A stretch of DNA of 31,035 bases from Planctomycetota bacterium (GTDB taxonomy: Bacteria > Planctomycetota > Planctomycetia > Pirellulales > Lacipirellulaceae): NCBI GenBank assembly GCA_022614705.1, contig JAKEIB010000348.1, positions 1-31,035 on the forward strand. Reading direction: 5' to 3'. A program made the position numbers and the translations under genes. Numbering within the stretch: the first letter of the stretch is position 1; each line of letters begins with the position of its first letter. Under the pieces are notes generated by a model. That model did not search any database and was not told the origin of the DNA. It was given only the letters and a program-made list of their open reading frames with translations. Positions 1 through 6,631 of the stretch are shown here, in pieces.

Positions 1-161
1 CGGTTGCCGTTCCTGCGGGGATAGCAGCAGGGGCGGACGGCAGTCCCCCTGGAGTTGAGTGGCGCGGGGCTGGCAAGTCAGTCCATGATATCCCAGATAG
101 GCCTGCGACGATCGCGACGTCGGGCGACGCTGAATCCCGAGGAGGAGGCGGCGGGGCGACG

Positions 162-1271
162 ATGGGAGGCCTGGTCACGCAAGCTGTGGCGCCATATGTG
201 GCGCGGGGTCTTGTCAAGGCAGGTACAAAACTGTTGAGCGACGACAAACCGCACGGAGTATGGGGCGAACGCGGGAGCTTTCCGCACGCGCTTGCCCTGA
301 TGTACGTCCAGATTGAGCAGGCGAAAAAACGGGAGTCAGACAATGAGCTGAGACGTAAGGCGGAAGTAGCCGCCCTGGAGGCAAAGCTCAAGGAACTCCT
401 CAAAGCGCAGCGAGGCCAGAAGGTCGCAGCGCGGGTGTCGGTAACTAGCGTCGCCCGCGACACATTGCTCATCGACGGCGACATATCCTGGGGTTGGCCG
501 ACGCACCTGCCTGCAGAATTCAAGCCGGAAACTGAGCAAGAGATAATGTCACCAAGGTGTGGGCTCCTGCGCATTGTGACCGAGGACATTTCCAATCGCC
601 ACTTCATCCCTTTGGCGTTCGAGAGCCAAGTGCCAAAAACCATTGAACGCATGCTCAACTGGAATGAGAAGGCGCTCGTTGAATTTGAAGTTCAGGAAAT
701 AACGCAGTTCGGCAATCTTGGAATTGTTGACACTGACGATGAGGATCCGCTGCCCCCTTTCGCGGCCAGAGTCCGTGGATTAAAGTTCGTCGAGCCTATT
801 AACGCCGTAGGAAACCCGGCTTGGCCGCAGCCCGACACGTTCGCGGACTCGGCGTCCTACTTTGCGCCTTGGAACGAATGGCGGCGAACTCCGGCATTAG
901 GAACCGCTGACCTTCACAGCTTTTTAGCATATGCCAATCGAACGCTTAGGAATGGGCAAGCGCATCTTCACGTTATCCGGGTCACCGATACTGAGGTCGT
1001 GCTGAGCAGCGATGTCGTCTCGCGCGAAGGTTGGAAGTGGCGCGTGTTCCTTCGCGAAGGAGAAGGCTCGGCGAGTGAGATCAACATTCCTGTGGCAGCT
1101 GTGGGCAGAGAGCGAGCTTTTCATCTCTCACAGGGCTCACCACTATTAGTGACGTTTGACATTGAAGAGGTGGTCGCCGTCTACGGCTGGCTCTCGGGCG
1201 TTCAGGTGTCGGTGCGAAATGTCCGCGTCGCGGACGCGATTCAGTTTTCAAGCCAGACGGTAGGCAACTAA
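162..1271 (+). CDS. Hypothetical protein, 369 aa, with N-terminal coiled coil
   Basis: I do not recognise this protein. A purine-rich stretch (GAGGAGGAGG) lies about 15 nt before the ATG and supports this start. Residues 1-30 are small and hydrophobic or amphipathic (MGGLVTQAVAPYV...). Residues about 50-85 are a charged helix rich in K, E, A and L that could form a coiled coil. The rest looks like a globular soluble domain with many beta-type segments and Trp/Phe-rich patches. There is no clear membrane segment and no catalytic motif. It is the leftmost gene of the mobile element and reads away from the coupling-ATPase operon, so it is accessory cargo or an element-maintenance gene. Function unknown. 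Confidence 0.7.
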   Translation: MGGLVTQAVAPYVARGLVKAGTKLLSDDKPHGVWGERGSFPHALALMYVQIEQAKKRESDNELRRKAEVAALEAKLKELLKAQRGQKVAARVSVTSVARDTLLIDGDISWGWPTHLPAEFKPETEQEIMSPRCGLLRIVTEDISNRHFIPLAFESQVPKTIERMLNWNEKALVEFEVQEITQFGNLGIVDTDDEDPLPPFAARVRGLKFVEPINAVGNPAWPQPDTFADSASYFAPWNEWRRTPALGTADLHSFLAYANRTLRNGQAHLHVIRVTDTEVVLSSDVVSREGWKWRVFLREGEGSASEINIPVAAVGRERAFHLSQGSPLLVTFDIEEVVAVYGWLSGVQVSVRNVRVADAIQFSSQTVGN

Positions 1272-1399
1272 GTACACGAAACATCAAGCCATTGACCGTC
1301 GCTTACACTTCTGCACTGCGGATGGTTGGCGGCGTTTGACTCGGCGTTGATTTGGGGCACTGCCCGCAGATCGCGTCCATTTTTGGCAAGGAGGCTGCT

Positions 1400-1576
1400 A
1401 TGCGTAATAGATGGAACTTAGCCTACTGGGTAAGGAAGGCTGCTCGATGGTCCGTCGAGCAAGTCGCCCTCACTCTTGGCTCGGTGTCACGTGGAGAACT
1501 TTTCCTCAGATTCTTCCTAGTAGGTCTGGGGATCGGCGTTCTCATCGCGATCCGAGCAAAATTAGTAGGCATGTGA
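1400..1576 (+). CDS. Small single-pass membrane protein, 58 aa
   Basis: An AAGGAGG ribosome binding site sits 5-6 nt before ATG 1400, so this internal start is preferred over the open frame that begins at 1352. The product has a basic, Trp-rich N-terminus and one hydrophobic segment near the C-terminus (LFLRFFLVGLGIGVLIAI) followed by a basic tail, which fits a single-pass inner-membrane peptide. It is not recognisable by family. A strong intrinsic terminator follows at 1595-1622, so it is probably a monocistronic unit within the mobile element. Confidence 0.6.
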   Translation: MRNRWNLAYWVRKAARWSVEQVALTLGSVSRGELFLRFFLVGLGIGVLIAIRAKLVGM

Positions 1577-1588
1577 GACCGTGCCGTC

Positions 1589-1810
1589 TTACTCGGCCAA
1601 TCCCCCTGGGGTTGGCCTTTTTCTTGGCCAAGGGATGATGCCTAAAAACACGCAGCCGGCGGCAATTAGGGGCAGCAGCGTGCGATCCGCAGTGGTAAGC
1701 GTCTCGGCGTCAGCAGCTAGCCACAATACACCAAAGCCGACGGCAATCCCCGCACAAAGTCCGACAACGGCAACGAGTAGGCTGTAGCGAAGAGAAGGCT
1801 TTTGATTCAT
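1589..1810 (-). CDS. Small two-helix membrane protein, 73 aa
   Basis: The start at 1810 is chosen because GGAGG lies 8 nt before this ATG on the minus strand. The frame stays open further upstream to 1855 but without a comparable site. The protein has a short basic N-terminus (MNQKPSLRYS), a hydrophobic helix at about residues 8-30 (LLVAVVGLCAGIAVGFGVLWL), a short polar loop, a second helix at about 43-60 (LLPLIAAGCVFLGIIPW) and a basic C-terminus. It should be a small inner-membrane hairpin protein. It converges on the 1400-1576 gene, and its 3' end is inside that gene's terminator. No family is recognised. Confidence 0.6.
   Translation of the reverse strand: MNQKPSLRYSLLVAVVGLCAGIAVGFGVLWLAADAETLTTADRTLLPLIAAGCVFLGIIPWPRKRPTPGGLAE
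1595..1622 (+). terminator. Rho-independent terminator
   Basis: The arms GGCCAA-t-CCCC and GGGG-TTGGCC form a GC-rich hairpin followed directly by five T residues and C. It lies 18 nt after the stop of the small membrane-protein gene on the plus strand. It overlaps the last codons of the convergent gene at 1589-1810. Confidence 0.75.
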
Positions 1811-1912
1811 CGATCCATCCTCCGTGAAGCGATCCGACGATGATCGTCGGTGCACCAGCGTAACACAACCGCCGTCCGCGGCGCAATCAGCCTAAATGCG
1901 GCGGACCGATCG

Positions 1913-3490
1913 CTAGAACAGCCGTTCGGCTGACTCCTTTTCACTAAGCAAAGTCGTTAGAGAGGCGAGGCGACGCTGCCGCTCGGCGTCGGGCGGAAGG
2001 CGGCGAGCTCGCTGCCACAAGAGTTCCTGGCGAACGGGAGCCACGGTCGGCGGCACAGGGTGACAGACCTCGTCGAGCGGCGTGTGGCGGAGTTCCAGAT
2101 ATTTTTCGTAGGGCAGGGTGAGTCGGGCCTGGATGCGAGCCGGCTCGCGGTGGCCGCGCCCGTCGTCGACGATGACGAAAGCCTGACCAAACGTCGCCGA
2201 AGTGTCGAGGATCGTATCCTTGCGCAGCATTGGCACGACGTATTCTGAAAATCCGCGGCGTTCCGGCGATATGAGGCCGCGTTCCAAATACTGGCCGCCG
2301 CTAATTGACTCGGAACGAAGAAGGTCTCGGTCTTCACGCGAGAAGGTCTGCAGCTCTTCGATGTCGCGTTTACCAGTGACCGTAAAATAAACCTTGGCCA
2401 AAGTATTGTCGCGGACAACGTCCGCCAAATCCAGGTCTCTAGTGTTCAATTGTTCAGTAGTTTGATTGGCCATTATGATGCTGACGCCATGTTTAGCGGT
2501 TTGGGCCAGCAACGATGCGAAGCTTCTGCCGGCGATCTCCTGCACCTCGTCGCAAAATAAAAAGCAATGAGGGAGCGGCTTGGCCCGCTCCTGGAGCGGT
2601 CGTTCGGAGGCGAGCTTCATCGCGGCGTTCAAGGTTGTGTAGAGGCCCAGGCCGGCGATCTGCCGTGCGGTCGTCGACTCGCCAATCGTCGGGACGAAAA
2701 AATAGATCACTTCACGTTCCTTGATGGCGCGAGCCATATCAATGACGTTGGGGTCTTGTACGGTGGGCATCAAGTTTTCATAGCGCAAAAGCGCCTGGAG
2801 CGTTAAGCGAATCGCGTCTTCGTCCCGCTCGCGATGGCGATCCAGATAGTCAGCGATGTCCTGTAGTCCCGTCGTCCTCCCCGCCCGCCGGGATTGGATT
2901 GCCCGCTCGGCGACCCGAAGCAGGGCGGACACAGCGCGTTGGGTAAAGTAGGCGCCGCCGTACATCAAACCGTGATCCAAGTGGAACGCCTCGACCAATA
3001 GTGTACATATGCGCACAGCCCGGAATTCATCTGCTGTTACGCTTTGGAAGGGGTCGAAATAATAGGACTTTCTGGGATCGAGCGCGAAGTAGCGAAACTT
3101 GCGGCCCCGATCATTGGCCGCGACGCGGACCGCATTAAAGAGAGCGAGATCTCCTCCAAGGTCGAAAAAGAAGATGGCGTCCCGTTCCATCGCGCGATGC
3201 TCAGCGCCGGATGCGTCCTTCCAAGAGAGTTCGTAGGGCTCCATAAGCTTCGTCGCCATTGGCGCGAGTATGAGTGTTCCTTTGCCGCTACGAGTTCGGC
3301 CGCGGACATGAACGTGTCCCTCCTTGAGAAGCCGTCGCGCCAGGCAGACTGGGTCGCCGTTCTTACCGTCACCCCCCTTGTCGTCACCAACGCGGTCGCC
3401 GAGATAGATTTCGTCGGGACCGACAATTTTCGGCGCCGGCTTGGAGGGCGGGCGAATCTCCCAAGTTGGAAATGGAAACGAGTCCGCCAT
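1913..3490 (-). CDS. VirD4/TraG-like P-loop ATPase (coupling-protein family)
   Basis: A 525-aa P-loop ATPase of the type used to couple DNA substrates to conjugative transfer. Residues 64-72 form the Walker A motif (GRTRSGKGT). Residues about 309-316 form the Walker B motif with D314-E315 (FLFCDEVQE). A downstream hydrophobic strand (IIMANQTT) is typical of VirD4/TraD-like proteins. Unlike classical coupling proteins it has no N-terminal membrane helices, so it may be a soluble type or depend on a partner for membrane attachment. It starts 5 nt after the stop of the 227-aa gene upstream, which implies co-translation in one operon. In a mobile element the natural role is DNA transfer, but no secretion channel genes are visible in this window. 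Confidence 0.85.
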   Translation of the reverse strand: MADSFPFPTWEIRPPSKPAPKIVGPDEIYLGDRVGDDKGGDGKNGDPVCLARRLLKEGHVHVRGRTRSGKGTLILAPMATKLMEPYELSWKDASGAEHRAMERDAIFFFDLGGDLALFNAVRVAANDRGRKFRYFALDPRKSYYFDPFQSVTADEFRAVRICTLLVEAFHLDHGLMYGGAYFTQRAVSALLRVAERAIQSRRAGRTTGLQDIADYLDRHRERDEDAIRLTLQALLRYENLMPTVQDPNVIDMARAIKEREVIYFFVPTIGESTTARQIAGLGLYTTLNAAMKLASERPLQERAKPLPHCFLFCDEVQEIAGRSFASLLAQTAKHGVSIIMANQTTEQLNTRDLDLADVVRDNTLAKVYFTVTGKRDIEELQTFSREDRDLLRSESISGGQYLERGLISPERRGFSEYVVPMLRKDTILDTSATFGQAFVIVDDGRGHREPARIQARLTLPYEKYLELRHTPLDEVCHPVPPTVAPVRQELLWQRARRLPPDAERQRRLASLTTLLSEKESAERLF

Positions 3491-3495
3491 GTAAA

Positions 3496-4179
3496 TTAGC
3501 CCCCTTCAGGCATTTTGAATGTAGCGCTCGTGGGAACGGTGGCGACGAGGAAGCGAGCCTGGTCATGGGACGCGCCGCTCCCCGCAGCGGAGCGTTGCAG
3601 AGCGTCGGCCACTTCCTGCGACTTCCGTTCTGACTCCGAGCAGACGATGAAACCGTAGTCGCCGCACTCAATCCAATTCCTGAGGCCGTATTTGTTGCGA
3701 GACTCGGAGAGATGTTTCTTTGCCTGCAGGACCGTCGACTTAACGTCGACGGAGCTGAAGTAGAGACGGTAGACGACAGGGCCGCCCTCCTCCTGGGTCA
3801 GGCAATGTCGCACATGATGGTGCGGCGGCGTCGGAAAGAGTCGGCGAAGCTCCGGCGTGGTGAGTCGATGGAATCTTTTCTGCTCCATGCAGAGCCAGAG
3901 CGTAGCGAGGTCGTAGTCAATAGCCTGCGTGTTCGCGGCCCTCCTGTCCGCGCGGGTGTAATAGTTCTCCCCGCTGGGAAACTTGTGGCTCCTTAGTTTC
4001 TTCGCTCGAATCAACGCAGAGAGCATGTCGCCGCAGAGCTTTTTTGCCTCGTTGCGGTCTGGATATAACGCCTCAGGAAAGAATAGACGCCTCACCACGC
4101 ACGCTAACGTCAGCTGGTACACATCCAAATGAGCGAATAGGCAACTATCCCTTCGCTCTCTAATGGCCTTCTCATTCAT
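3496..4179 (-). CDS. Probable replication-relaxation-like winged-helix protein
   Basis: A 227-aa soluble protein. Residues about 15-75 look like a winged-helix DNA-binding region (HLDVYQLTLACVVRRLFFP... then YYTRADRRAA). This resembles the N-terminal part of replication-relaxation family proteins found in plasmids and integrative elements. The rest is mixed alpha/beta with no catalytic motif that I can name. It is second in a minus-strand run, 21 nt after the small upstream open frame and 5 nt before the coupling ATPase. The pairing with that ATPase supports a role in replication or transfer of the element. The family call is tentative; that it is a real gene is well supported by length, frame and tight spacing. 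Confidence 0.65.
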   Translation of the reverse strand: MNEKAIRERRDSCLFAHLDVYQLTLACVVRRLFFPEALYPDRNEAKKLCGDMLSALIRAKKLRSHKFPSGENYYTRADRRAANTQAIDYDLATLWLCMEQKRFHRLTTPELRRLFPTPPHHHVRHCLTQEEGGPVVYRLYFSSVDVKSTVLQAKKHLSESRNKYGLRNWIECGDYGFIVCSESERKSQEVADALQRSAAGSGASHDQARFLVATVPTSATFKMPEGG

Positions 4180-4200
4180 TCTTTCCGTCCGTCACGTCGC

Positions 4201-4503
4201 CTACCAAAGCTCGTAGGGCTTAGTTGACATCACGTTATGAAAGGCAATGAGTTTCTGCTTTCCGTACGAACCCCCAAATTCTACAACTCGTTCAACCGAT
4301 CCATCAGGCCCCCGAATTACCGCATCCGGCAGTTTCTCGCCCTTGCCAACTCCTTCCCTGTAAAGCTGCGCCTCGGGTACCGCGTGATCGACCTGGAAGA
4401 GTGGATTGAAGAGCAACGAGACAAACAAAGGCGCCAACATACTTGACTCATCGACCGCGCAAAAACTGAGGAAATGATTGCACTTCTTGACAACGCCGAG
4501 CAA
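4201..4503 (-). pseudogene. C-terminal remnant of a replication-relaxation-type protein
   Basis: The last 50 residues (PDAVIRGPDGSVERVVEFGG, then YGKQ...AFH, ending YELW) resemble the C-terminal domain of planctomycete replication-relaxation proteins, in which a PDA motif, a V-E-F-GG motif and a final YELW recur. The domain that should precede it is missing. Upstream on this strand the sequence runs into the tRNA-like sequence and the opposite-strand Mom-like gene. The first 40 residues look random. An internal ATG at 4440 could be the real start of a short product. It may be a truncated gene left by insertion of the Mom-like module, or a small expressed protein at the head of the 4179-1913 operon. 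Confidence 0.45.
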
Positions 4504-5136
4504 GTGTTAGCGGAAGCACGTCCGGCTTTCCAGCCGGAAGGGGGCGGTTCGACTCCGACCGCTCGGCTCAGAAAGTCCGAATGGATCGTAGCGCCCTGCC
4601 GACTGGAAGTGGCGCAAGCATTGACGCGGCGGTTTCACTACTCGGCAGGCGGCTCGAATACGCGTGTGCTTGTTTGCGGTTTGTGGCGACGCGGCGATTG
4701 GCTCGATCGTGATTGCCACGGTGCGTCATGGTGGCTGCCGCCAACAAAGACCACTGGCGGATCGCTCGCGCCGGACAACCCGCAAGGCGTCCTCGCGTTG
4801 TCGAGGCTCGTCGTTGTGCCAGGTGTCCCCCGGAACGCTTGCAGCTTCCTGATTCGGCATTCAATGCGATTCATCGACCGCAATCGCTGGCCGGTTCTAG
4901 TGACGTATGCGGACGAATGGCAGGGTCACGATGGCGGCGTTTACAAAGCACTTCGAGACTGCGGCTGGCAAGAAGATGGCAGGACGAAACCGGAACGCAC
5001 CTACGTCAAGAATGGCGTCATGGTGAGTCGGAAGCGTGGACGCAGAACGTTCACCCACACCGAAATGCTGGCGATGGGTTGCGAATGCGTCGGCTCGTTT
5101 CGGCGGAAGCGATTCGTAAACCGCATTCCTGTTTAA
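4474..5136 (+). CDS. Mom-like DNA adenine modification protein (GNAT-like fold)
   Basis: The product resembles phage Mu Mom, which converts adenine in DNA to N6-carbamoylmethyladenine and so protects DNA from restriction. Visible features, numbered from 4474: FHYS at 54-57, a GNAT-type strand LSRLVVVP at 109-116, and YADEWQGHDGG at 145-155 followed by VYKAL, which matches the Y-A-D...G-H-x-G...Y signature I know from Mom-like proteins. The C-terminus is basic. Residues 1-35 are encoded by the tRNA-like sequence and do not look like protein. The real start is therefore uncertain: GTG 4504 or a later non-ATG codon is possible, and no good ATG with a ribosome binding site is seen near residue 35. 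No Com-like zinc-finger regulator is visible. It faces away from the coupling operon. Confidence 0.75.
   Translation: MIALLDNAEQVLAEARPAFQPEGGGSTPTARLRKSEWIVAPCRLEVAQALTRRFHYSAGGSNTRVLVCGLWRRGDWLDRDCHGASWWLPPTKTTGGSLAPDNPQGVLALSRLVVVPGVPRNACSFLIRHSMRFIDRNRWPVLVTYADEWQGHDGGVYKALRDCGWQEDGRTKPERTYVKNGVMVSRKRGRRTFTHTEMLAMGCECVGSFRRKRFVNRIPV
4495..4568 (+). tRNA. tRNA-Gly-like sequence (UCC anticodon), atypical
   Basis: The 74-nt segment folds as a cloverleaf. The acceptor stem is a perfect 7 bp (GCCGAGC at 4495-4501 with GCTCGGC at 4561-4567) and the discriminator is T at 4568. The D arm is 4504-4519 with GG at the G18-G19 place. The anticodon arm is 4521-4538 (TCCGG/CCGGA). The T arm contains GGTTCGACTCC, a perfect B-box. 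First pair G-C, second pair C-G, discriminator U and anticodon C35-C36 are the bacterial glycine identity set. Irregular points are A instead of U at position 8, an 8-nt anticodon loop (CTTTCCAG), one mismatch in the T stem and one extra base at 4560. CCA is not encoded. It may be a degenerate or specialised tRNA. It overlaps the 5' end of the Mom-like open frame. A chance REP-like palindrome is the main alternative for the anticodon arm alone. Confidence 0.5.
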
Positions 5137-5332
5137 TAGGCAAGACCCAGATGATGAGTCAAGTGTATCAAGCCCAAACAAACGCGCCGTCGTTACGCCG
5201 TAGAAGGACAAACTGTGTTTGAGTAGCGTTGCGATAAATGATATTTCATTCGTACAAGCCCAAAGCAATGCACGCGAGCTCAGGGTTTTACACATGGTTT
5301 TCGTGTGCGGTTTTCTTGAGAAGGAGCCAATC

Positions 5333-5677
5333 ATGGCTACGGCAACTGCTAGTCGAAGGAGTACGAATTCGAGGAGCGACGGGACGCAGAAACAGACGCC
5401 CGTGTGGACCAAAGGATTTCCCGTCACAGTGGCGGTCTTTGAGTTCCCGGCCGCCAGTGACGACGGACCGCCTAATTTCAGTGTCCAAGTGACGAAGGCG
5501 TTTCGTCGCGACGAGAATTCGGAATACGAGTACTCGGCATTTCTCAATGGCGGCGATTTGCTACGAGCGGCGCGGCTTCTGGAAGCGGCCGACTCGTACG
5601 TCCAGTCTCGCCGAGAGGAGTTCTACCGAAGCCGTAAGGCTGAGCGGAGCGCGGCCGAAAACGGCGACTCGTTCTGA
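5333..5677 (+). CDS. Hypothetical protein of mobile-element type, 114 aa
   Basis: The start is at ATG 5333, preceded by AAGGAG with 7 nt spacing; an open frame extends further upstream but without support. The N-terminus is polar and low in complexity (ATATASRRSTNSRSDG). The core has alternating hydrophobic beta-strand patterns (FPVTVAVFEF, NFSVQVTKAFRR, YEYSAFL) followed by a helix (DLLRAARLLEAADSYV) and a charged tail. Similar small beta-sheet plus helix proteins are common as unknown genes on plasmids and integrative elements, but I cannot give a family name. It is probably cytoplasmic. It lies between the Mom-like gene and the DUF488 gene on the same strand. Confidence 0.7.
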   Translation: MATATASRRSTNSRSDGTQKQTPVWTKGFPVTVAVFEFPAASDDGPPNFSVQVTKAFRRDENSEYEYSAFLNGGDLLRAARLLEAADSYVQSRREEFYRSRKAERSAAENGDSF

Positions 5678-5784
5678 CGTAGCGAATCCTTCAACACATT
5701 TTGCCCCACGATCCTGTGCATCGCTGGGGCCTTCCTTTCCCGCGATCAACCTTTATGGTTCCAGAAAACGATTAAATTTCGACC

Positions 5785-6201
5785 ATGATTTTCCACACCA
5801 TCGGTTACGGAGGCAGAACTCCAAGCGAGTTGGTACTGCTGCTCAGAGAGAGCGGCGTGCAAACTGTCGCCGATATTCGCCTGCGACCCCAGCGTGCGAG
5901 CATGGGCTATTACGTCCTCGTAAAGTCGCCCGACAAAGGCATCCAGGGACTGCTGGGTAGGGCAGGGATCGGCTACCGCTGGATTGAGGAACTGGGCAAC
6001 CCGTTCCTGGGAGATGACAAGTGGCAGGAGATGTATCGAAAGTTGATTCACTCAGAAGGCGAGACGCGTTGCAAGGAACTCTTCGAGTTAGAAGAGCCGG
6101 TCTGCCTTTTGTGCGCCGAGAAGAGAGTCGCCGAGTGTCACCGCCTGCAAGTCGCCGAGTTTTTGATCGCAAGAGGCCACACTTTGGCGGGGCATCTGTA
6201 G
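5785..6201 (+). CDS. DUF488 family protein
   Basis: A 138-aa protein with the DUF488 signature. The N-terminal strand MIFHTIGYGGRTPSELVLLL is followed by the VADIRLRP segment. Near the C-terminus is the conserved Cys-x-x-Cys...Cys-His-Arg motif (CLLCAEKRVAECHR). The length is normal for the short version of the family. The biochemical role of DUF488 is not established. The conserved D-x-R and C-H-R residues suggest an enzyme or nucleic-acid-linked function, and members are often found in defence or mobile-element settings. It is in the same direction as the excisionase and integrase genes downstream. No strong ribosome binding site is obvious. Confidence 0.8.
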   Translation: MIFHTIGYGGRTPSELVLLLRESGVQTVADIRLRPQRASMGYYVLVKSPDKGIQGLLGRAGIGYRWIEELGNPFLGDDKWQEMYRKLIHSEGETRCKELFELEEPVCLLCAEKRVAECHRLQVAEFLIARGHTLAGHL

Positions 6202-6254
6202 AAGCATTCCGTCACGGAAAAGACGGCGGGAAGACCTCTTCCCGGCACCGTAAC

Positions 6255-6512
6255 ATGAAAACCGACATCATTGATAACCGCCGCGCTTACCCACTCGGGC
6301 AGCTCCTCATGACGCCTAAGGAAGCCGCGTTGGCGCTTAGAATCAGTCCGCGCAAGTTGTGGGAGATGACAAAGCAAGGACACCTGCCTTACGTGCCGCT
6401 GGGGCGATGCGTGCGTTACAGAATCTGTGACGTGGAGGCGTGGCTGTCCGAAAACACTCGTCGCAAGGATTCCTCTAAGCGAAACGTCGATCGATCCGAA
6501 TGCGAACTCTAG
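6255..6512 (+). CDS. Excisionase/AlpA-like helix-turn-helix protein
   Basis: An 85-aa DNA-binding protein of the excisionase family type. The core LMTPKEAALALRISPRKLWEM is a MerR/Xis-like helix-turn-helix. It is followed by the wing motif GHLPYVPLGRCVRYR and the recognition tail DVEAWL, which is the standard pattern of small excision or regulatory proteins. ATG 6255 is used here; ATG 6309 is an alternative that begins at the helix-turn-helix. It lies 119 nt before the integrase on the same strand, the classic xis-int order. It probably directs the integrase towards excision and may also act as a regulator of the element. Confidence 0.8.
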   Translation: MKTDIIDNRRAYPLGQLLMTPKEAALALRISPRKLWEMTKQGHLPYVPLGRCVRYRICDVEAWLSENTRRKDSSKRNVDRSECEL

Positions 6513-6631
6513 AATAACGATCGAGGGCCTGAACTTTCGCGAAGCTCAACCCTGACAAGTCAAAAAATAGTCACCGGCCGGAAACGACAAGGCCGCAGCC
6601 TAACAATAATCCCATTACGAGGTTCAGAAAA

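Noticed and set aside
55..237. Small plus-strand open frame before the first gene
   Set aside because: Arg-rich, overlaps the 162-1271 gene in another frame and has no ribosome binding site.
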